A stretch of 64,000 nt of DNA from Psettodes erumei (Eukaryota; Chordata; Actinopteri; Pleuronectiformes; Psettodidae): assembly GCA_016785225.1 (NCBI GenBank), contig JAFBJZ010000510.1, forward strand, positions 2,604,001 to 2,668,000, read 5' to 3'. How positions within the stretch are numbered: the stretch's first letter is position 1; every line of letters starts with the position of its first letter. The translations under genes and the position numbers were made by a program. The notes beneath the pieces were generated by a model. It had not been told where the DNA came from and ran no database searches. It saw only the letters and a program-made list of their open reading frames with translations. Shown here piece by piece: positions 22,569 through 36,241 of the stretch.

Positions 22569-24948
22569 GGGGTCTTTAAAGCACGGCCATAGGTCCAGAC
22601 CTTAACGTTTCTCCAGGATGCAGCAGTCAGGGATCAGGCTTTTGAGACGGCCGCGGCTTTACCCAGTTTGTACAAGGTCGAGCACAGATCTGTGCTCTGT
22701 GTTTTCAACATTAAGCTCTCACAGTTATCTGTGACGACGCACGGAGCGTTGCACGGCGGGAGAAGAGAGGAAGAGGGCGAGGGGTCAGCGCTGCCGGGGC
22801 CTGATAATACTCCTGACAGAGAAGTGATGCGGAAAAGAAATGAAAGGATTTTATTTTTTTTTCAGAATAAGTGGAAAGTTGGTGAAGGTACTTATAAAGT
22901 TTTTTTTCCCAGCCCAGCCGCTCGGCAGCCGTTCTCCCTGCGAGGAGTGGATCGTCAGACAGAAGCAGCTTTCCGGACGCAGCTGCTCCGCCGAGCAGAA
23001 ACGTCACAGCCCGGCCGTCCCCTTTTTTTTTTTTTTTTTTTCATTCGAGCATCTCCTGACATTCAGAGGATGACGAGGGGAAACCAGAGGCAGAAAGAGC
23101 CATCTCCTTAATTTGGCATGGCAGTGTTCAGCTCCACCATTTAAACCTCTGATTTAAAAAGCCATCATAAAGCCAGAGGAGCGCTCACTGATGCTACACG
23201 CCAACCTCGCTAACCAACCGGATCGCTGCACAGGCCAGCTGCACCGTTCAAACAAATGGTCTTGATGGGGAAAATGTTTTTTATCAAAGGTGAACGAGGC
23301 TCATGTAGGGCCTCCTTGTTCTCTCCCTCTGACGTGCTCTTTGTTCAGCCTGGAATTGCTGACGTCTTGTTATGTTAAAGCGGCTAAATGACGCGCCCCG
23401 GGCTCTGGTCTGCTCCAGTTCCCGCTGCATGCATTACAACGCGGTGTCGGTGAACTGCTGTTTAAATACGCCGCTTAAACACCGCATTTGTTCGACGTCT
23501 CAGATCAGACTCTCCGTCTCGCCCCTTAATGGTCCCAGAAACGTCATTTTGCCAACCTCTGGGCTCGAAGCCAAAACCTGAAACCGGGTCGATTTTTGTC
23601 AGGTTTGCTTACGCTGAGAGCCCATAAAGCAAAACCTCAGTTTGTGACGAACCGGACCTGGCAGAAGAAGCGGAGCCTCTTTGGACGCCGAGCAGGCGGC
23701 AGTGACGAGCGCGGGCCGGGCCGCCCTCGTCACTGCCGCCCAACTCGATTAGAGAAGTTTTATTAAACGTTTCCTGCTCCCCAGGGACATGAAGTGGTAT
23801 TTGGCACGCAGGGCGGGAGGAAGAAAGAGGGAGAGGCAGCGCAGTGATTAAATGGCTTTTTGATGTTGATGCGTTTGGATGTCCCATTGGCTGTTATCTT
23901 CCCCAGCACTTAGTGTAATGTGAGGAGGGATGGAGGGATGGAGGGATGGAGGGACTCCGTCTTCAACAAAGCCTGCTTTTGGAAGAACTTTTAAAATAGT
24001 TTCTGCAGTTTTTGCAACTTAAGTTTTTCATTTCCTCCAATTAAGCAGTTGTGTGTAAAAGAGTAATAGAGTAGCTGCCATTAAATAGCAAAGAACACAG
24101 AAAGTGTTAATGTACCAACTCGACACTCCACCTCATGCAGGAGAACAAATGGAACAACGCGTTTCGCATCCACTGTTCCAGGAGAATCACGGCACAGTTT
24201 GCGCTCCATCTTTTTGTTTCTAGCTTTTAAATGAGAAGCAAAGAATGTGTCGCTCAAACAGAGCAGAGACAGACTGAGATGGATCTACGCAGACGGTTTA
24301 TGGATTCCACATTTAATCAGTGCAGGGAGTAAATAACCTCGCCGTTTAATTTCCCCGCAGTGTGAGAATTGGAAAGGTTGCAGCTCACATTTCAGTATTT
24401 CCTGTCACGCAGCTCCTTTTCACAGACGACTTCACGTCACTGCTCGTGGCGGAGGTTGCCATCTGCCCGAGGATCTCGTCTCTCGCGTCGCTGACGCTGT
24501 TCACGCTCGCGTCGGTCGTTCCTCCGTCGGTTATGGCGGTGCCAGTTTGTTTTTCCAGCTGCAGGGAAACCCCCCCCCCCGGTGGGCTGGTTTTTAACCC
24601 GCAGGATTACGCAGCAGCCGTGTCAACCAGGCGGCACACAAAGATGACCTTCGGCCGTTTGAAGCCCGCCATGAGGTCGGATCGCCGCTCTGGACTCTGG
24701 ATTTTTGCCAGAGGGAAGTAGATTGTATGAAACAGAATTCATAGATTATTGAACACATGGTTGTGTACGCTGGAAAGAGGGATGATATCAGAGGCTACAC
24801 AAACCGACTGACAGAAGATCTGCCTCCAGCGGAAAGCGACGGTTCAAGCCGAACATTGATTGGTGGCTGGCGTGCCGCCCACTCGCCACGCTCGCGCGCG
24901 TGTGTGACGTGATCACGTGTGCGCTCTCTTTCCTGCTGGCGGCCGGGC

Positions 24949-24956
24949 TGACGTCA
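24949..24956. promoter_or_regulatory. Full palindromic CRE (TGACGTCA) in a CpG-rich intronic patch
   Basis: The exact 8-base CREB/ATF site lies in a CpG-rich stretch of intron 3 that also holds GATCACGTG (an E-box) at about 24911-24919. The cluster could be an enhancer. An 8-base match alone is weak evidence. Confidence 0.3.
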
Positions 24957-25610
24957 TGTTCAATGGAAACGCTCCGACTGACTGACTGAGCTTCCTGCTC
25001 ACTGTCCAGAGCGGCCCCCCCGTCTGGGAGGAAACGCTGTCGTCGCCAACGTCACGCGTGTCAGCGGCTCCACGCGCACGGCGGTGGATGTAATGCCCTG
25101 GTCGCAGTCGTCAGTAATGTTCACCAATATGCAAACGACTTGCCGCTGTTCGGAGTGAAAGGCTCTCCACCAATGAAGCGCCGGAGGACCACGACGATGA
25201 AGCAACACGGTGGCAACAGCAGCATTATGATCATTAGCATTATTTCATATTCTGACCCCGCACAACTAGTCACATGACAGTTAACCAACCGACTTCCTGC
25301 TGTTCCTGCTCGGAGACAAAACCCTCTTCTCTGACCTTTCACCTTTTCCACAGGAGAGTCAGGTGGGTGAGTCAGCGAGAGGTGTTTGATATTCCCCAGT
25401 CAGAGCAAGGAGCCGGAGGCGGGCTGGCCGACGCTCGGCCGACTTTTAACCACATGTAATAAACCACCAGCTGAGAGGCAGCGGGGCCGCGGCGGCTCTT
25501 CCTGTTGCCTGCGGTTCGCGAGCAGATTGCGATTGTGTGAGTTTGCGTGTCAGAGGATGCGTTCGCGGCGGCGCGCGCGCTTGCGAGGTGAGGCCGAGCC
25601 CGGGTTGTTG

Positions 25611-25611
<1 letters not shown>

Positions 25612-25645
<34 letters not shown>
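25612..25645 (+). repeat. (GT)n microsatellite
   Basis: About 17 GT units; a (CA)n array follows about 200 bases further on, in the complementary orientation. Confidence 0.95.
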
Positions 25646-25646
<1 letters not shown>

Positions 25647-25836
25647 CGCACACAGTGCTGTGCAGTGCGGTGACACGACTGAGGATTGTTTAGTCAGGTA
25701 TTGGCAGCTGTGGATGAAACACAACAAACACCACTTCAATGTGCATCTGTCCAGCTTCACTTCACAGTCTGCACTCTACATGCATCCCTTCCATCTTAAC
25801 CTCATTTTAGGATGGTTTGCTTTTCCCTTCAGAATG

Positions 25837-25838
<2 letters not shown>

Positions 25839-25881
<43 letters not shown>

Positions 25882-25886
25882 TCACA
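25839..25886 (+). repeat. (CA)n microsatellite
   Basis: About 19 CA units followed by an imperfect CACTCACTCACACA end. Confidence 0.95.
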
Positions 25887-25974
25887 CAGCATTACATCCT
25901 GCTCTGTAGCCTCTAGTCTTAATCTCTTCCCTGTGGATTTCCTGGTCACCAACCCTGAGACATCGAGAGATGGG

Positions 25975-25975
<1 letters not shown>

Positions 25976-26009
<34 letters not shown>
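25976..26009 (+). repeat. (GT)n microsatellite
   Basis: About 16 GT units, about 90 bases after a (CA)n array, so the two could base-pair. Confidence 0.95.
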
Positions 26010-26010
<1 letters not shown>

Positions 26011-26781
26011 CCTGTGGCTGAATATTTGAGCAGCCACTCCTCCATTAGACCCCCCCCATGCCTCCTCCCTCCCTGTTCCTCTTTCTTCCTGCTGAATAGG
26101 TGAAGCGGGGGCTCTAACCTCTTTGATGCAGCGGGCCCATCTCTCTGCCTCCCTCACTCGCCCTCTGCGTCTCTCCTCATTTTGTTATTCCCTCTTTGTG
26201 CTGATCATCTCCAGAGAAACATGGGGGGGTGTTAGCCCCAGTGCCAACCCCCAGTGCTGCCTTTGTAGTTAAATTAATTGCCTATGATTGCCTGTTTTTG
26301 TTGTTTTTTTTGGCTTCAGCAGTTTCTTAACCGTGACCTCCTCTCAGTCAGGTAAATGTGCAAATGTGTTCTCTTTGTTTTGTTTTTGTCACCCGCACTA
26401 CTGAGCAACATGAAAACGCTCCTCCACCTAGTTTGCGAACATAAAGCTCGATGGTCTTGTTTTTTGTTGACTGCGGCCTCTGGGCGTGGCGTACAGGATA
26501 GTCACGTGACTTTCACTGGGTTCTCTCAGTTTGGCGGAGCAGCTTTATGAAACCCCGGAGAGCGTTTCAGTTGGTGCGTCGCGTTTCTTTCCTCCTCTCT
26601 TTATCTCGCTTAACGTGAGGGGCCCATTGCAAGTATCAGATGAAGGTGATTGGTTATGGCCCCCCGGCGCGCGTGTGTGTAGCAGAGTGTGTTGGGGCCC
26701 TGTCCAATCGCAACCAACCTGAAGGCGAGAGACAGACGAGGCCAGCTTGAGCCGGGCCGGGGGCTACAACGCGCTGCGCGT

Positions 26782-26785
<4 letters not shown>

Positions 26786-26819
<34 letters not shown>
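26786..26819 (+). repeat. (GT)n microsatellite
   Basis: About 13 GT units then GTATGTGTG. Confidence 0.9.
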
Positions 26820-26820
<1 letters not shown>

Positions 26821-26967
26821 TGCATTAGCATGCTACAAACCGTGTGTGCGTCTGTGCGTGTGGGTGTGTGTCTCGGGGCAGGTTCTGCATGGAGAAAGAG
26901 GGGAAAAAGGGTGAGAGAGGCTCGCGCTGTCACCTGGCCCCAAGGCAGTCATCTGGTCTAATGGGGC

Positions 26968-26968
<1 letters not shown>

Positions 26969-27024
<56 letters not shown>

Positions 27025-27027
27025 CGT
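26969..27027 (+). repeat. (TG)n microsatellite
   Basis: About 26 TG units ending CGTGCGT. Confidence 0.95.
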
Positions 27028-27861
27028 CCTGTGGCTGGATCTGAGCAGTCCAGTCTTCCATTAGATTGCTTTGAAAAGCCCTTGTGTTGCCCTTCTCTCT
27101 CTCTCGTCTCTGTCAGGATGCCACCGGCGAACCTCAAACTGAAAATGCGGCGAGTGACGGCAGAAGCGAGCGCGTTTGAATGAAGCTCAGTGTGAGCAGC
27201 AAGAACACAATATGTGAAGTGGAGCTGGAGACAAATCAGCGGGGCAGCTTGAAACACATTACAACAGCAATTTAAAAACTGATAAACGCGGCTGTTGCGG
27301 AAGAGAACTTCTGTCTTTAATCAAATCATTTAACCGGCCGATAATGAACAGAACAGATATTTGCAAAATACACCAAACATGTTTCACTTCAGCATGATTA
27401 AATGAAACCTGGCCGCAGTTTCTCAGTGCGTGGCCTGGAGAAGCAGGAGCGTGTCGGCCTCGGTCGCAGCCGATGAGGAGGGAGATGTCACCTCGTCTTG
27501 AGCCGTGACCGCAGCGCTCGGCTCCTCGAGCTCGGCCCACATGGGACCAGCACAGGGTGAGAGTCGGACTGCGGAACCTCTTGTGCCCCGAGCAAATGGA
27601 AAATAAAATGCAGTTTTTTTAACATAAGCTATTGATTGATGAATGGAGAGAGCAGTCAGCTGATTAAATAGTAATGAAAGTGATCGCTGGTGACGGCCCG
27701 ACGTACGACCGGAGCTGGCAGCCTTTCACATTTTAATTGGGTCAGGATGGTGGCCTGACATAAGAAACGTCTGCGCCTGGCTGAATTTTGCAAAACGTTT
27801 GTCAGAAAGGGTTCAGGGTGGAAAAGCCAGCGAGAAACGTGGACACATGCAAGCCCGCTGC

Positions 27862-27862
<1 letters not shown>

Positions 27863-27898
<36 letters not shown>

Positions 27899-28004
27899 CA
27901 TGCTCACCCACACTTGCTTGCACACAAAGACACACACACACGGAGCACCTCGCTGCAGGCTGAACGCACCCTCGTACACGCACTCACACACACACACACA
28001 CACG
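27863..28004 (+). repeat. Interrupted (CA)n cluster
   Basis: Three CA arrays (27863-27895, about 27926-27940 and about 27986-28004) separated by short unique pieces. Confidence 0.85.
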
Positions 28005-29718
28005 TTTGTGATGATGCGGTGCCTTTGATGAAGGTCTCTGGAGGGCGTTCAGTCGGCCATGTTGTACAACACAAGGTGCTGACTCTCACTGTCCCTTCTC
28101 TTTCTTCTTCTGTCACTTTTTATCCTTCTCTGTCCTCCTCCTCCTCTGTCAGTCTCATCCTCATCCCACCCTTCTCTCCTCTATCCCTTCTTCCTCTCCT
28201 CTTCCTCCTCTCTTCCTTTTGTCCTTCCTTGTCGCACTCTGCCCCTCCTTTTATCCCACCATCCTCTACACCTCCTCATCCTGTGAGTGTGTGTAGCTAA
28301 GAACTGACGTGTGTGTGTGTTGTAGACCTGCCTCATCATTCCACACACACACGAGAAAAGAGTCTTCCATTAGGAGAAAAGGCTTTATGTCCTTGCTGAT
28401 GAGTGCATTTGTTTGTGTTTGTGTTCAAATATAATTCATTAGGCCTCATTATAATTCATCATATTCTGCAGCAGGACAGAGATTATCAGAGAACAAAATG
28501 GGATTAAAAAAAGACAAAAGTGAAAGTGAACAAGTGTGTAGCTGCAGCTCCACAGCCCTATTTATAATACTGGTCCATCTGGCCCTGCTACATTACAAAT
28601 TAGCTTGTGCGTGCCCGTATGTGTGTGTGCGTGTGTGTTGCTGCCGCTCCCGTCGCCTCCTGACAGCTGGACATCTGTCCTGCTGTCAGACTGTGGGGTG
28701 TGGGCGGGGTCAGCTGTGTGTCATGTTTTTCACGCGTGTAACACAGTGATTGAGATGAACAGTAAGCGGACAGTACGTCTCCCACGTCTCGTGCCGCGTC
28801 TCGCCGTCGTTTTTATTTCTGAATCGCCAAAGCATCGGCGAAGAGCGTCGTCCTCCCCTCCTCCACACGCGGAGAACGCAGCGCTCACATTCAGGTACAC
28901 AAGATGCAAATGAGACATTTACACAGCGGAGGCCGATAAAGAAAATAAAGGTGTCCGGTGTCAGCTGCACAGCAACTCTTTTTACTGTCAGATATGATGC
29001 CGGCAGGTCAGAACAGCTGCATGTCCTCTGCCTGGTAACAAATACTGCGGGCTGTTTGTTCACAGTTCATACTTTGGCCATAAAGGAGGAAACTCGTCAT
29101 TTCTTCCAACACTTCCATGTGAGGGGTCAAAACTGATGCAGCAGAGATATTCCACTTTTTAGTCCCTGGCATGGGTCAGGCTTGAAATTGTGTTGAGATG
29201 CTGCTATTCCCACGATGCAGCTGTACTTTTTAAGACCCTCCCTGCTCAGCTCACCTGTGTCTTTTTAAACCCCGACCCCACCCCGGCGTGGAGCGCAGGA
29301 AAACCTGCGCTCTCACAGCCCGGAGAAGCCTGAGTGACAGGAGTCAGATGAGTTCTGACGCAGCGCCTCCAGGGACGCACAAGACATCACACAAGCGTTC
29401 TCGCACAGCCCGGCGATCCTCCCCCGTCACGACTAAACTGATTTTGACGGGGACGTTCAGGGGATTTCCCTCTCGGTCGCCGCCCTGCTCCTCCGTCCTC
29501 GTTCTCGGGCCGTCCTGCGGTTTGAACGCTCCCCGGTCAGACCGCTGTCGGCAGGTCGGAGGGCAGCGCAGAGAAGCAGACGCGCGCTTTTCAGCTGTGG
29601 TAGGCACAAAGAGAAACCAGAGTTTTGATAAAAGCAGAGAGCTCACAGTTTTAACACACCACACTCAGGTCTGCTGCCTGAGCACACACCGCAGCTGTGG
29701 GCCCGCTGTCTGCCCGGG

Positions 29719-29988
<270 letters not shown>

Positions 29989-30156
29989 GCCGTTTTTTAT
30001 TGATTTATATTGACTCATAGTTGTGTGGCGGGCCGGTCATTAAATTAACACACCAGCAGAGAAACTGATGACTCCACCAGACCACAAAACTCAATTTTGT
30101 GTGTGTGTATGTGTGTGAGGGAAAAAGAAAGACAAAGAACGTGCTCACCTTGGGTC

Positions 30157-30158
<2 letters not shown>

Positions 30159-30217
<59 letters not shown>
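30159..30217 (+). repeat. (CA)n microsatellite
   Basis: About 29 CA units, part of the 29.7-30.6 kb cluster. Confidence 0.95.
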
Positions 30218-30493
30218 CAGCAGAATGACTTCCAGACCCGAAAGCTCAGCTCGTTTCTCAGGCTGAGGATTGTGGGAAAGGCTGCGTTCAGGCTCTCCTC
30301 CAGGAAACCCAAGCGCTTTTACCTGCCCATTCATCTTGCATGTCGGCGCGAGTGTGTGTGAGCATGTGTGCTGTGTGTGTGTGTGTGTAGCTCATGTGTA
30401 ATGGGCGGGGGTAGCTGTCCCGGGTATGAGAAAACTGGGTCGAGATCTGCTGATACGAAGCAAAAGCAGCAGAATGTGTCAGAACCGCTGGGC

Positions 30494-30582
30494 CTGTGTG
30501 TGTGTGTGTGTGTGTGTGTACGTGTGTACGTGTGTGTGTGTGTGTGTACGTGTGTGTGTGTGTGTGTACGCGCACGCGCATG
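30494..30582 (+). repeat. (GT)n array interrupted by regular TACG units
   Basis: GT runs are broken repeatedly by TACGTGTG, giving a higher-order pattern, and the array ends in ACGCGCACGCGCA. Confidence 0.85.
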
Positions 30583-32964
30583 TGTGTTCCTGTTGGCTCC
30601 AGGATCAACAAAATAACACACTACAAGCAAAGAAGTGTGAAATCAAAAATCTTCATCCGGAATAGACATCATAGTGAGATTGTAAAAGGGGAAGTCCACT
30701 CAATAACACCTTTGTTTGGGACAGTTTTGCGTGTGCGTGCTGTTGGCGGTGAAGGAACACAACCCCCTCTGATGGCTGACGTGATGCGTGGATGAGACAC
30801 TGCTGACTGGAGGTTTAAAGGCGATGACTCTCACACTTTGTTGTCCACGGTGCGTGGGAGTTCCCAAAACAAGCGTTCACGCGCTCGCCCGCCCGCTTCA
30901 TCTTCAATCTGATTGTCTCCCGTCACGTCAACACCTCAAAGCGGGTATCTTAACGGGAATGACTCGCAAACACATCGTCACATCGTGTGGTCATTAAACG
31001 ACAATCGGACCCTGCGCGCGCTGAACACCGGCGGCTTCTTTTTGCGACACATCAACTTGGAACACTTAATCGCCTTTTCTGTATTTTCACATCAGCCAGG
31101 AACTGTTATGGATGCAGATGCAGAATAAATCCAAGGTTCAGAAATAAAGTGGGCTCCCACAAGTCTGACACCACTTCCCCCATTCACTTGAATGGCTTCT
31201 CTGTGCATCAGCGCGACACTCTGATGTGTTTTTAATGGCTCTGAGATGACAACGGGAACTCTGGCTCAGAGGAAGGAGACGTGTCAGGCTCTGATGCTCA
31301 CACGACGCGTTAGCTGATCGTCTCGGGCTTTCAGGGAATTATAGCTGGCGCCTTTTCACCGTTTTAATGATTTACTTTATAATCAGCAAAAAGGCTAAAG
31401 TGAGAAAGTGATGACGGGTAATCAATGAGGGAAATAATCGTTAGTTGCCGCCCCGCGTTGATTTAGGACGCATGAAAGTAATGAGAGCCATTATCATAAA
31501 CTTAATGTTGCTTTTTATCTGTGGAGAGATTTTCAAAAATGAGTCCTAAAGCAGGCCTGAAAAATGAGGAGTGAGTTAGCTGGGAGGGCGTTCAGTTTGG
31601 AGCTGCGATGGTTGAGGTCAGGGTCAGGGCGCCGGAGAGCTGTTCTTTCACTCTGAGTGGGAAAATAAAGAGTTAAAAATAGACGCTGATTGACTTTCAC
31701 TCATTGAACCGGCTTCCTGTCCCCTCCCACACGGGAGATGGTTGTCACGGCGACAGTGTCGCTGTTGCATTCGGACCAATGAGCAGAGAGAGGGACAGAT
31801 AGAGAGAAGGAGAGAGGGTGAGACGGCTTTTAGGGATAAACGGATAGAGATGGAGAGTGATACAGTAACCCTCTAAATGTGTGTGTGTGTGTGTCAGGAT
31901 ATTAGATCATATCGCAGCAGGACGAGTCTTATCAGATCCCAACATGCAAACATGAGCTCCACTTTTAACTTCCTTCCCCCAGGTGCACTGTGTGTGTGCG
32001 TGCGTGTGCGTGCGCACGTGTGTGTTACATCCTGTGGAGAATCAGATGTCCTCACGAGGACAGAGCGATGTACAGGGCGGTGGGAGGGCGCCGGTGGGGT
32101 CACGTAAAGGTCGGAGGTGAATGGAGAAAAAGCGGCAAATATGATCCGTGACCTCATCGGCTGGACGGCGGCGCAGGATACGGGCTTGAGCGTGGAAACA
32201 GGGGGCGATGATTTGCATATGCTCAGGAATGCTTTGGTGATGTTTGTTTGCTGATCGCAATCAGCTGATTCTCATACAGCAGCTTTGAAGATCAAACGAC
32301 GTTAGTCCCCTAATGTGATGTATGTTCCCGCTGAAGCAGGTCAGCGCGGGGTCAGTCAGCGAGCTGTCACTTACACAATGAGAGCCACTTTGAGTCGGTA
32401 CATCAGGAGTGAGCAGAAATACGCATATTTGTAATAACTCCATCAGTCTTGACTTTTCGGTTCCACCCACTGACAGTCGGCCGTTTACGAGGAAGTGCTG
32501 ACGCCATAACGATTTCCTCCTCTGATGCTCCCAGCAGTTAATCAGATTAGACTGGAGCTGTTGTCGGACTCGCACAATCGCACAATCCCACAAGACGCAG
32601 TGAAATGTGATATATGAACTAATACACGGCGGCCCGAGCTTCTTTTCTTAACAGTTAAAGGTGGAACAGATGTGCCCGACCCTTTCCCAGGCGTGACGCA
32701 TAATCACAGGTTATGTCCTGGTGTCAGGATGAATTATGAGTGATTAAACTGCCGGATGCTCCCGTGGTTTGCGGTTGGACGTCTCAGCGCTCTGGTTGTG
32801 GCTGTTTGGACACGGAGCTCTGACGTGTCGTCGCCGAGTTAAGGTGCGAGGATCAGGAGCAGTTTAACTGCCAGTGCAATTAGTCTGGTACCAGTGTGTC
32901 ATCAAGGCTGAAGCAGAGAGGTACTCACAAATATAGTCATTTACACAGGCGTGATACTTCCTGA

Positions 32965-32966
<2 letters not shown>

Positions 32967-33034
<68 letters not shown>
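32967..33034 (+). repeat. (CA)n microsatellite
   Basis: About 33 CA units. Confidence 0.95.
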
Positions 33035-33036
<2 letters not shown>

Positions 33037-33140
33037 GGTCAAGGCTGAGGTCGTTTTAGCAAAAACGCTGCTTTCCTCAGATTTCACTTAATTTGACAGT
33101 GAAGATGGAGTGTGTGTCATACACCTGAGTCAACAAGCAA

Positions 33141-33144
<4 letters not shown>

Positions 33145-33192
<48 letters not shown>

Positions 33193-33205
33193 ACACACGC
33201 ACACA
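33145..33205 (+). repeat. (CA)n microsatellite
   Basis: About 22 pure units followed by imperfect CACGTGCACACACGCACACA. Confidence 0.9.
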
Positions 33206-33275
33206 GTTTACTTGAATCCATTAAAGCTTAATTTACATAATACCCTCTCTGCTTAACTGCCTCTGCAGGGACATG

Positions 33276-33276
<1 letters not shown>

Positions 33277-33332
<56 letters not shown>

Positions 33333-33333
33333 C
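33277..33333 (+). repeat. (CA)n microsatellite
   Basis: About 24 pure units followed by GCACACACG. It is the third CA array within 370 bases, about 550 bases upstream of the catalytic exon. Confidence 0.95.
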
Positions 33334-33885
33334 GTTGCAGCGTGCATGACCTTGCAGCAGCAACGGAGCAGAAATACAGCCTGCGTGGACAGTTTGTGTT
33401 TGTCGTCTCCCTGCAGCGAGATCACACATTAGAGCTCTAATTAAGACACATCTGTCTCATCACGTGCGCCGCCAGCTGGGTGCGACATTCACGGTCAGGC
33501 CCTCTAAACGAATGCTGTTCTCAGACCTGTCATCATTGTTGTTGCTGTAAACAGCTGTTGGTCCAGCGCACATAAACAGCCGCGAATGTGGAGACGTTCG
33601 CGCGGACGCGACGTACGTAAACACAATTCTGCTCCAGCAAAAGAAAGCAGCTACTTGTGTACCATTTTTCAACTTGAGCATCTTTTACCGTCGCCTCACA
33701 GGAAACCAGGCGGGATCAAGGACGTGATGAGAAAAACTCAAACAGAAGAATTCATGGCATGAAAATTGTGCAACCCTCAGTCTGTGGTCACAGAGAGCCA
33801 CATTAGAGGAAACCTATTCCACTGCTCCTGTCGCCACATCTGTTTTCATTCAGTGCTTTCTCTGTGTTTGTGTTTGTGCGCGCAG

Positions 33886-33963
33886 GGCTGACGACAGAGG
33901 GCCTGTATCGCGTCAGCGGGAACAAGACGGACCAGGACAACATCCAGAAACAGTTTGATCAAG
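33886..33963 (+). CDS. arhgap5: ARHGAP5 exon 4 (catalytic arginine-finger exon)
   Basis: This 78-base exon enters and leaves in phase 1 (acceptor GCGCGCAG, donor CAAG|GTACCG). It encodes LTTEGLYRVSGNKTDQDN and IQKQFDQ. The GLYRVSGN motif carries the arginine finger, codon CGC at 33909-33911 (about residue 1305), which inserts into the Rho active site to speed GTP hydrolysis. The arginine and its surroundings are intact. The donor is not a strong consensus and is followed within a few bases by a (CA)n run (33969-34004), the kind of element bound by hnRNP L. The exon length is a multiple of three, so skipping would remove 26 residues including the arginine without shifting the frame. Confidence 0.95.
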
Positions 33964-33971
33964 GTACCGTG

Positions 33972-34003
<32 letters not shown>

Positions 34004-36109
34004 CCTGCACGGGTAGCACAACCTCATAAACGCACGCTCAGCTACCTGAGAGCACATGTGCGTGTGGGGTTTCAAAGGGCACCGAGGGCCGATGGTTCTC
34101 ATTACTTTCACAGATCGTGATTCCAAATTATTTTCCCGTGAACTTTAAATCGCGGCGCTTAAGAACCCAGGAGCTCCCCTGGAAAACGTGTTGCCGGTCG
34201 AGCGGCGTTTTGTGTGATGTGTGCAATAAATTCGACCCGCGGAGACGAAAAAAACCCCAAAAACTCGGTCGACCGATTCCAAATCTGACCACAGAGCTGA
34301 AGCACTTAAAGAGAAACACATGGCAGAGTGCGACCTGCTGACTGCTCACAGCCAGCTGAGGATGACGAAGGGGTTTGTATTTCACAATGTCTCACATTGA
34401 CTATTGATTGATTGATGGATTTATCCCCCCCCGTACCGATGACCATGTCTTCAATAAAGACAGCGAGGACATTTGAGTCCCATCAAACTGGTCCACACAG
34501 ACGCACATCAGTTTTACCACTCAGAGCTTCTCCAGTCACTTCCGATCCGACCTATAATGATATAAATGCTCGTCCACGACCAGGGAACTGCGTGACTTTT
34601 CACGCTGCGTACGTGACAGAATGGAAACAAGTTGTGCGATGTCACATCTGGGGCTTCAGGCCGCGTCTCGTAATCGTGGAGGAAACCCGCCCAGACACGT
34701 GTGAAGCCTGAGCCTGGGGCGTCGCCGTGCGCATCTGACGTCAACTCTGAGCTGCTCCCCGCAGGATCGCCCCGGGCGACAGCGTCGGGACATGGATTCC
34801 CGTTTCAACTCCGCGCGCGCATCTTGCGTTGTTTCTTCGCTGACACCCGGGTCGGCGGGTTTCCACCGCATCAGCTGGATCTCTCCCATCTCTGTGTACT
34901 CCCTTCATGATGTGGGCGTGTCGGCGGTCCTTCAGATTCACTGTGACAGCTGTCCTCTTACCTCGGGGCTCTGTGCTCCTTCCTGTCTTCGTTTGGCCTT
35001 AACAGTGTGTCAAAACAGGAAGTGATACATTTTCTCTTTTTCATCCTGCGTCTTTGGTAACAGTCGGCGCCACCAGCTTGATGTGTGAGTGAAGTTTCCT
35101 AACTCCAGACTGCAGAGATGAGAAGATAAAATGATTTTCTCGGACAGACTGACCATAACCCCCGTCATCTGGGATCAGAGAGGAGCTCTTGGCGTCCTTT
35201 CACCTTGAACATGGCAGAGCTTTGTTTTGGTGACTCTGAGGTCTTAATGTGGCTGTGACAGAGCTCGGCTTCAGAGACGGGTTGTACTTCTCCCGAGAAG
35301 ATGCTGTGAAGTCCTTTTTAAAATGTGTGTTGATGAGGAATCAACCAGACCAGCTGCTGACAGTCGAGGCATCCGCTGGTATTCCTCTTCCCGCTGCACC
35401 TTAGCCTTAACGTGGAGGAAACTGCTGCTCTCTCTCTTCAGTATGGGGCGGAGGTGATCCCAGCAGCACCCCAGCTCCACCTCCCGGCTGTCACATTTTA
35501 ACACGTTCAGCTCAAATGTTGAGCGCGCTCTGCTTTAAAGCAGAATCTATCAGACTGGGGCAGCTGAAATAAGATGTGACCAGTTAATGTTCCAGAGGTG
35601 CGCGGTGTTTGTATCCACCTGCTGAGTGGAGGTCCAGCACTCACCCTCCTGCAGCTCTGTTCCCACCAAGGTGCTCAGAGTGCGGTGACACTGACCCACG
35701 ACGGTGAAGCTGCTGAGAGTCACTGTGCTGACTCAGTTTTCACATTGTTTCTGTGGAAATATAAATCGTAGATGCTTGAAATAATCTCTCAGGCTAGGGA
35801 ACTGGATAGGGATTAAACATCTGGATTCTATGAACAGAACGAGTAACATTTGTGTTTTCTGGATTCCTGCTTTTCTTTTTTCTTGGAAGCATGGATTACT
35901 TGGAGACCGGGGGTCTTTCTTTTCTTTGACTGGGCATAAAATACAGTGCTAATGCTTTGTTTTACACATCTGCCATTTCTCAATAACTTCCAAGGAGGTT
36001 TCCTGCAATGACAAGAGGCCCACAGTAAACACAGGGACAACGGGGACTCTCTGCGCCGTGCAGCGGGCCGCTCACTCTCTTTTCACTTTTGCATCTTTTC
36101 CCCACGTAG
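33964..36109 (+). other. arhgap5: ARHGAP5 intron 4 (phase 1)
   Basis: Donor GTACCG at 33964, acceptor CCCCACGTAG ending at 36109. It starts with a (CA)n array (33969-34004); the remainder is unique sequence with no exon I can support. Confidence 0.9.
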
Positions 36110-36241
36110 ATCACAGCATCGACTTCGTGGCGATGGACGTGGCGGTGAACGCGGCCGCCGGAGCGCTGAAGGCTTTCTTTGCCGATCTGCCTGACCCGCT
36201 GATCCCCTACAGCCTGCACCCGGAGCTGGTGGAGGCCGCAA
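36110..36241 (+). CDS. arhgap5: ARHGAP5 exon 5 (RhoGAP domain core)
   Basis: This 132-base exon, phase 1 to phase 1, encodes DHSIDFVAMDVAVNAAAGAL and KAFFADLPDPLIPYSLHPEL, then VEAA. The KAFFADLPDPLIPY segment is the signature helix and loop of RhoGAP domains, where conserved lysine and proline residues contact the GTPase. The donor is CAA|GTAAGA and the acceptor CGTAG; both are acceptable. Confidence 0.95.

Noticed and set aside
25537..26103. 188-codon open frame with alternating Cys-Val and Thr-His runs
   Set aside because: A product of three dinucleotide arrays read in frame.
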